This document shows, in pieces, positions 23,609 to 27,082 of a DNA stretch of 27,082 nucleotides; the first letter of the stretch is position 1, and the number at the start of each line of letters is the position of its first letter. This DNA comes from a virus. The notes under the pieces are model-generated. The model saw nothing but the letters and a program-made list of their open reading frames with translations. It had not been told where the DNA came from and ran no database searches. Both the position numbers and the translations under genes were made by a program. Location of the stretch: positions 1 to 27,082 of the IMG/VR virus record IMGVR_UViG_3300005613_000343. The stretch is one strand, 5' to 3'.

Positions 23609-23751
23609 CATACATTGGTATCGTATCCCTCATTGGGGGATTTGGTTGGTTAGGATATTGGTTGTTCAAAAGAATCAAATGGAAGAACCCTATCCAGTCT
23701 TACATTAGAAAAGAAGTTATGAATTATTTAGAAGAGTTAAGAAATGATTGA
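23593..23751 (+). CDS. Small single-pass membrane protein
   Basis: A 52-residue protein with a hydrophobic Gly-rich N-terminal helix (residues about 5-25, IGIVSLIGGFGWLGYWLF), then a basic segment (KRIKWK) and an amphipathic C-terminal helix. It overlaps the sigma-like gene by 16 bases and the next gene by 8, in different frames. Topology with the helix first and a basic turn suggests N-out, C-in. It may be a second holin-like or lysis protein, or an inner-membrane factor; no family recognised. Confidence 0.6.
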   Translation: MEEFLAYIGIVSLIGGFGWLGYWLFKRIKWKNPIQSYIRKEVMNYLEELRND

Positions 23752-24001
23752 GGTAGTTGGTATTGCAGTCTTAGTTAATCTATTTACACATTGGTTCAGA
23801 CCAATACAATGGGTTAAAGAGAAGATTGGGTGGTATAGACTACCTGATTTGTTTATGCACTTAAATTGTAGTAAGTGTTTAGGATTATGGGTTGGATTGA
23901 TAGTTACTCAGAACATTTATCTTGCAGCAATTACATCCTTATTGTCTTATTTGATAGACAACACAATTTATTTTGTTGATAATAAACGTAAAGAATATTA
24001 A
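23744..24001 (+). CDS. Membrane protein with CxxC motif, DUF1360-like
   Basis: An 85-residue membrane protein. It has hydrophobic segments at about 3-15 (EVVGIAVLVNLF) and 46-72 (LGLWVGLIVTQNIYLAAITSLLSYLI). Between them is HLNCSKCLGLWVGL, the CxxCxGxW pattern seen in small phage membrane proteins of the DUF1360 type. Function in that group is unknown. The cysteines could bind metal or form a disulfide. It overlaps the preceding membrane-protein gene, suggesting that the two act together. Confidence 0.55.
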   Translation: MIEVVGIAVLVNLFTHWFRPIQWVKEKIGWYRLPDLFMHLNCSKCLGLWVGLIVTQNIYLAAITSLLSYLIDNTIYFVDNKRKEY

Positions 24002-24002
24002 T

Positions 24003-24401
24003 ATGGCAAAGATAGAACCAAAGTTACCAAAGAATGAATTTAACAAACTCGTTAATGAGTGGGTTGAGTTTAAGAAGAAGTCTCCCTCAAGGATTCCGAG
24101 AGATTTGACTTATAAGTTATATAATCAGTTATTCAATGTTAAACAAAGAGATGTAAATGCATGCACTTGCCTTGACCGTGATTCTGATTATAAAGTTACA
24201 AAAGAATTAGAGAAATATCTAAAATTAGACCCTTTACCAATTGAATCAAATGTTAAGATTGATATGTCTTCTATGACTTCAGGTGGTGATGTTTTAAAAG
24301 TTTACGATGAAGAAGAAAAACCAAAACCAAAAAGAAAGTACACTCGCAAAAAGAAGGCAAGTACCAAAACCCCTATCGAACGAGACGATAGTTCACAATA
24401 G
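24003..24401 (+). CDS. Hypothetical basic protein with CxC motif
   Basis: A 132-residue soluble protein. Residues about 1-65 form a helical domain (KNEFNKLVNEWVEFKKKSP, PRDLTYKLYNQLFN), then VNACTCLDRDSDYKV (CTC). The C-terminal third is disordered and basic (KPKPKRKYTRKKK). Similar proteins lie just before small terminase in some marine phages, but no function is known. The ATG at 24003 is preferred to an upstream one at 23973, which would overlap the membrane gene by 29 bases. The next gene starts inside it, 95 bases before its stop. Confidence 0.55.
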   Translation: MAKIEPKLPKNEFNKLVNEWVEFKKKSPSRIPRDLTYKLYNQLFNVKQRDVNACTCLDRDSDYKVTKELEKYLKLDPLPIESNVKIDMSSMTSGGDVLKVYDEEEKPKPKRKYTRKKKASTKTPIERDDSSQ

Positions 24402-24786
24402 TGGTGAGGACCTTTGGAATTATCTTTTCTATGGCACAAAGCTAGAGAATTGTGATGATACATCTTCTGATGTTTCAGATTGGTATGATGAAGGTATTCG
24501 ATGGATACTTGATGAACTTTTAGATGGTGAGATGTATGAGGTTGTAGAAGATAATCCTGTTTATGTATACACCTCTTTAGGTAGATTTGCTAATATCAAG
24601 TCTAAAGGATGGAGACATTTAAATCTACAATGTCATAGTATTGCTGGTAATATGACAGGTGGTGCATTCTCAATGACTAAGCTTGTAAAGGAAAGATGGG
24701 GTATTGAGTTAAAATACGATACTCTTCATAAGGAGTCTAAGAAATGGATTAAAGTTAGGATAGAACCTAAAAAGAAAAGGAAATAA
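24307..24786 (+). CDS. Hypothetical protein overlapping its neighbour by 95 bases
   Basis: A 159-residue protein in a different frame from the preceding gene, sharing 95 bases with it, both basic there. The core (about 33-140) has DLWNYLFYGTKLENCDD, then SDWYDEGIRWILDELL, and VYVYTSLGRFANIKSKGW, which has a faint NUMOD4-like look (not firm). It ends with a basic tail (RIEPKKKRK). No better ATG lies nearer the core, so either the overlap is real or a non-ATG codon is used. Placed immediately before small terminase, it might bind DNA. Confidence 0.5.
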   Translation: MKKKNQNQKESTLAKRRQVPKPLSNETIVHNSGEDLWNYLFYGTKLENCDDTSSDVSDWYDEGIRWILDELLDGEMYEVVEDNPVYVYTSLGRFANIKSKGWRHLNLQCHSIAGNMTGGAFSMTKLVKERWGIELKYDTLHKESKKWIKVRIEPKKKRK

Positions 24787-24788
24787 TT

Positions 24789-25172
24789 ATGGGCCGAAAA
24801 CAAGGTAATACAAACGATAGGTATAAAGCAATCTTAGCTGATTGTATGATAAGAATATCAAGGGATAATTACTCTCACAAACAATGGTGTGAGTATGCTT
24901 CTGAGAAGTATGATATAACCATAAGACGTACAGAGATGATTTGGTCACAATGTTGGTCAGATATTAAAGACAAGTTTGCAAAAGACGCTGAGACCAATCT
25001 ATTACAAGCAGTAGCAAGACTTGATGACTTATATGCTCAAGCAACTGAACAAGGTGGAGATTGGAATACAAGAGCTAACATTTTAAGAGAGCGTCATAAG
25101 TTATTAGGGCTGGGAGTAGAGAAGCATGAAGTTAAGTCTGACATCAAGTTATCTTTTGACTTTGATGAGTAA
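24789..25172 (+). CDS. Terminase small subunit
   Basis: A 127-residue DNA-binding packaging protein. Residues about 10-60 form a helix-turn-helix (SHKQWCEYASEKYDITIRRT). A central coiled helix (AETNLLQAVARLDDLYAQA) would oligomerise. The tail LGLGVEKHEVKSDIKLSFDF is typical of small terminases, which contact the large subunit by that end. It starts two bases after the previous stop. Unusually it is separated from large terminase by another gene with its own promoter. Confidence 0.75.
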   Translation: MGRKQGNTNDRYKAILADCMIRISRDNYSHKQWCEYASEKYDITIRRTEMIWSQCWSDIKDKFAKDAETNLLQAVARLDDLYAQATEQGGDWNTRANILRERHKLLGLGVEKHEVKSDIKLSFDFDE

Positions 25173-25218
25173 TGCTTATCTTTAATCATTCTAAATTAGA
25201 AAAAAAGATACTGAAATA

Positions 25219-25250
25219 CTTGACTTTCTCAGGAACTTTTCGTATATTGT
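25219..25250 (+). promoter_or_regulatory. Host-type promoter before the inter-terminase gene
   Basis: CTTG at 25219-25222, a 20-base spacer and TATATTGT at 25243-25250 match the TTTG/TAnnTTTG type with one or two changes, with the CG before the -7 box as in the early promoters. The leader is short: the next ATG is at 25279. It implies that large terminase can be transcribed by the host sigma factor. Confidence 0.55.
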
Positions 25251-25278
25251 GTTAGTATAATAAATAAATCTATTAGAT

Positions 25279-25710
25279 ATGTTAGTAAAAGCAGACAAAT
25301 GGTTAGTTCTTGAGGATGGAACTTGTATGAACCTTGACAATGGTGGTATTCTTTGGGCAAGTAAGAATCAAAAAGGTCAGAAGCATTTCAAATTAATTGA
25401 TGATAAGGGTAAGACCCACTTCTACCTTCAGAGAGACTTGTTAAATGAAAGAAGAGAAATTGAAAGGGTTGAAAGAGCTATAGCAGCTCAAATGGATTAT
25501 GAAGAATATGGGGATAATGTAATTAGTCAGCATATTGAAGGTATTCCTCAAATTGTAGAAGACTTTCAAGATTCAGTTGAGGTTTCATATGAAGAAGCAA
25601 ATAAGAAACTGAAGCACTCTATTGTGAATAGTAAATCTAAAGAAGAGAAACTAAAGAACAAAGAGGTCAGAGATAACATTAAAACGATTATGGACTTCAT
25701 AGAATCATAA
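25279..25710 (+). CDS. Hypothetical protein between the terminase genes
   Basis: A 143-residue soluble, charged protein. The N-terminal part (about 1-50) is a small beta domain (KWLVLEDGTCMNLDNGG, KGQKHFKLIDDKGK). From about 53 there is a helix (RDLLNERREIERVERAIAAQ), and the last 60 residues are acidic-basic helices. No family recognised. It is preceded by a host-type promoter and ends one base before large terminase, so it is probably co-expressed with it and may assist packaging or act early. Confidence 0.6.
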   Translation: MLVKADKWLVLEDGTCMNLDNGGILWASKNQKGQKHFKLIDDKGKTHFYLQRDLLNERREIERVERAIAAQMDYEEYGDNVISQHIEGIPQIVEDFQDSVEVSYEEANKKLKHSIVNSKSKEEKLKNKEVRDNIKTIMDFIES

Positions 25711-25711
25711 T

Positions 25712-26947
25712 ATGAAACTAACCGGCTTTAAACCATACACTAAACAAAAAGAGGTCATAGAGAGCATTATCAACTCAGATAATGTATTCCATACTATGGT
25801 TACAGGTCGTCAATCTGGGAAATCCACAACACTAATGGGGTTGTTGCTATATTACTCTATAAATAAAGCAAAATCAACTTCGTTGTGGGTTTCACCAGTA
25901 TATAGCCAAATTAATAAAGTTCTAACCCAAATAATGGATGCATTGGGTGATAGTGGTGCAATTGTATCAGCTAACAAGGCTAATTACGAAATCAAACTCG
26001 TAAATGGTTCTATGATATACTTTAGGTCAGCTGAGAGAGCAGATACCATTCGTGGTCTTGCAATTGATTACCTATTCATTGATGAGTCACAAGACATCAA
26101 GACATCAGACTTTCAGAAATCTATTCTACCTACTATTACAGCAAGAGGAAAGAAATGTGTATTGGGTGGTACTCCTAAAAAGAAGAACTTCTTTCATGAC
26201 TATTACCAAATGGGTAAGTCAAATGAGTTCCCTAATCATAAGTCTTATAACTTCCCATCGTGGGAATCTCCTTATGTATCAAAAGACTTTATAGAAGAGC
26301 AGAAGAAGTCTCTGCCAGAAAATATCTTTAAACAAGAGTTTGAGGCTATCTTTATTGATGATGATGGTCAAGTATTCAAAGGATTGGGAAATGTCCTTAT
26401 AAACGATGCCTGGCCCCAAAGAACAAATGGATTGAATGTTTACGCTGGATTGGATATTGGAACAAGAGAAGATTACTCAGTCCTAACTATTATAGATGAG
26501 ATGGGTAGAGTACTTTTTGTTTGGAGAGATAGACATATAGAATATTCACGAATAGTAGAACGAGTAGTAGAGTTATGTAAACAATACAACGTAAGAGAAT
26601 TACTTGTAGAATCCAATGGACCAGGTGATGTTATGTATGAGACCATAAAGAAACAATTCTCAAGAGCTGAACCACTATTCCAAACCAATGATACTAAGTC
26701 TAACATCATCAGAAGATTGATGACTGATATAGAGGATATATCAATTGAACTTCCTTCTGCTAAGTTATTCCCACCCTTATCAGATGAGATGGAGATATTT
26801 GAATATTCAATCCTACCATCAGGCAAGATTCGTTATGGACACCCAAATGGATTCCATGATGATACAGTCCTATCACTTGCAATGGCTAATTGGAGTAGAG
26901 TTAACCCAAAAAGAGGTGGAGGCATAAGGATTAGTTCATTACGATGA
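25712..26947 (+). CDS. Terminase large subunit
   Basis: A 411-residue packaging motor. ATPase: Walker A GRQSGKST (32-39), Walker B YLFIDESQD (120-128) and motif III GGTP (152-155). Nuclease: the first aspartate in GLDIGTRED (D248), E300 in LLVESNG, and the last acidic pair in GFHDDTVLSLAMA (D383, D384), so all key residues are present. The length is that of a compact two-domain large terminase. It pumps DNA into the capsid at the portal and cuts the concatemer. It starts one base after the preceding stop, and the last residues are encoded in the terminal repeat. Confidence 0.95.
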   Translation: MKLTGFKPYTKQKEVIESIINSDNVFHTMVTGRQSGKSTTLMGLLLYYSINKAKSTSLWVSPVYSQINKVLTQIMDALGDSGAIVSANKANYEIKLVNGSMIYFRSAERADTIRGLAIDYLFIDESQDIKTSDFQKSILPTITARGKKCVLGGTPKKKNFFHDYYQMGKSNEFPNHKSYNFPSWESPYVSKDFIEEQKKSLPENIFKQEFEAIFIDDDGQVFKGLGNVLINDAWPQRTNGLNVYAGLDIGTREDYSVLTIIDEMGRVLFVWRDRHIEYSRIVERVVELCKQYNVRELLVESNGPGDVMYETIKKQFSRAEPLFQTNDTKSNIIRRLMTDIEDISIELPSAKLFPPLSDEMEIFEYSILPSGKIRYGHPNGFHDDTVLSLAMANWSRVNPKRGGGIRISSLR

Positions 26948-27082
26948 TATTTATAATAGATTTTATGTTTAACCCATGGAATCATGCTAACCTTCCAAAA
27001 CGAGAAACCCCTGACGAAAGTTGACCCATAACACTTTCAGATGGGGTTTTTTTATTTGGATTGACTTTAAATTACTCCATAA
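26931..27082. repeat. Imperfect terminal direct repeat, right copy
   Basis: Right copy of the 152-base repeat found at 1-152, with six substitutions. It contains the end of the large terminase gene, including its stop at 26945-26947, the following gap and the terminator. Confidence 0.9.
27005..27053 (+). terminator. Terminase terminator, right copy
   Basis: Same hairpin as at 75-123: AAACCCC/GGGGTTT with inner GAAAGT/ACTTTC, followed by seven T. None of the six differences between the copies lies in it. Confidence 0.8.

Noticed and set aside
1-27082. CRISPR array, tRNA genes or insertion sequences
   Set aside because: No regularly spaced repeats, no cloverleaf-like sequence with conserved TTCGA arm, and no transposase frame or terminal inverted repeats were found by reading.
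1-27082. Stop-codon reassignment as in some Bacteroidetes phages
   Set aside because: TAA, TGA and TAG all end genes at sensible places (for example 679, 4512 and 23608) and no gene needs read-through.

Overview
The window looks like the near-complete genome of a small tailed bacteriophage (siphovirus-type) with a host in the Bacteroidetes, probably a marine flavobacterium. The DNA is AT-rich and every supported gene is on the + strand. Four to five promoters match the Bacteroidetes form, TTTG, about 20 bases, then TAnnTTTG. The structural genes resemble those of Bacteroidetes and marine phages: an XkdF-type protease, a tape measure of the Bacteroidetes type, and fibres with SASYA-type repeats. 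The first and last 152 bases are the same sequence with 6 differences, and the large-terminase gene ends inside it. The contig is therefore most simply a circular or concatemeric map of about 26.93 kb, cut just before the terminase stop codon.

Layout. (1) 1-152: end of terminase, then a terminator. (2) 215-3249: early region in three transcription units: a NUMOD4/HNH endonuclease; an operon with a small acidic protein, an AAA+ ATPase with an altered P-loop and a zinc-finger/NUMOD1 DNA-binding protein; and an operon of three small unknown proteins. The second and third units start from copies of one duplicated 75-bp promoter cassette. (3) 3250-3646: a gene-free stretch holding a consensus promoter, several RNA hairpins and a strong terminator, read here as a ~245-nt noncoding RNA. 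(4) 3647-12126: tail module: tail-assembly chaperone with a likely -1 frameshift at a run of nine T, tail-terminator-like and HK97-gp10-like proteins, two large tail/baseplate proteins, tape measure. (5) 12176-19039: head module: multidomain XkdF protease, acidic scaffold-like protein, major capsid, a tube- or decoration-like protein, a small structural protein, portal, connector. (6) 19051-22791: fibre, a C-type-lectin-like protein, a holin candidate, a LamG-domain protein. (7) 22792-23089: terminators facing both ways. (8) 23096-26947: sigma-like factor, two small membrane proteins, two unknown basic proteins, small terminase, an unknown gene with its own host-type promoter, large terminase.

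How it may work together (inference): host sigma factor reads the early units, the noncoding RNA and the gene before terminase. The phage sigma-like protein may then switch on the head and tail genes, whose gaps carry TATAATA-type boxes. No DNA polymerase, primase, helicase, integrase or recognisable endolysin is present, so replication must lean on the host, perhaps through the AAA+ protein. The observations most worth following are the noncoding RNA and the frameshift in the tail chaperone.
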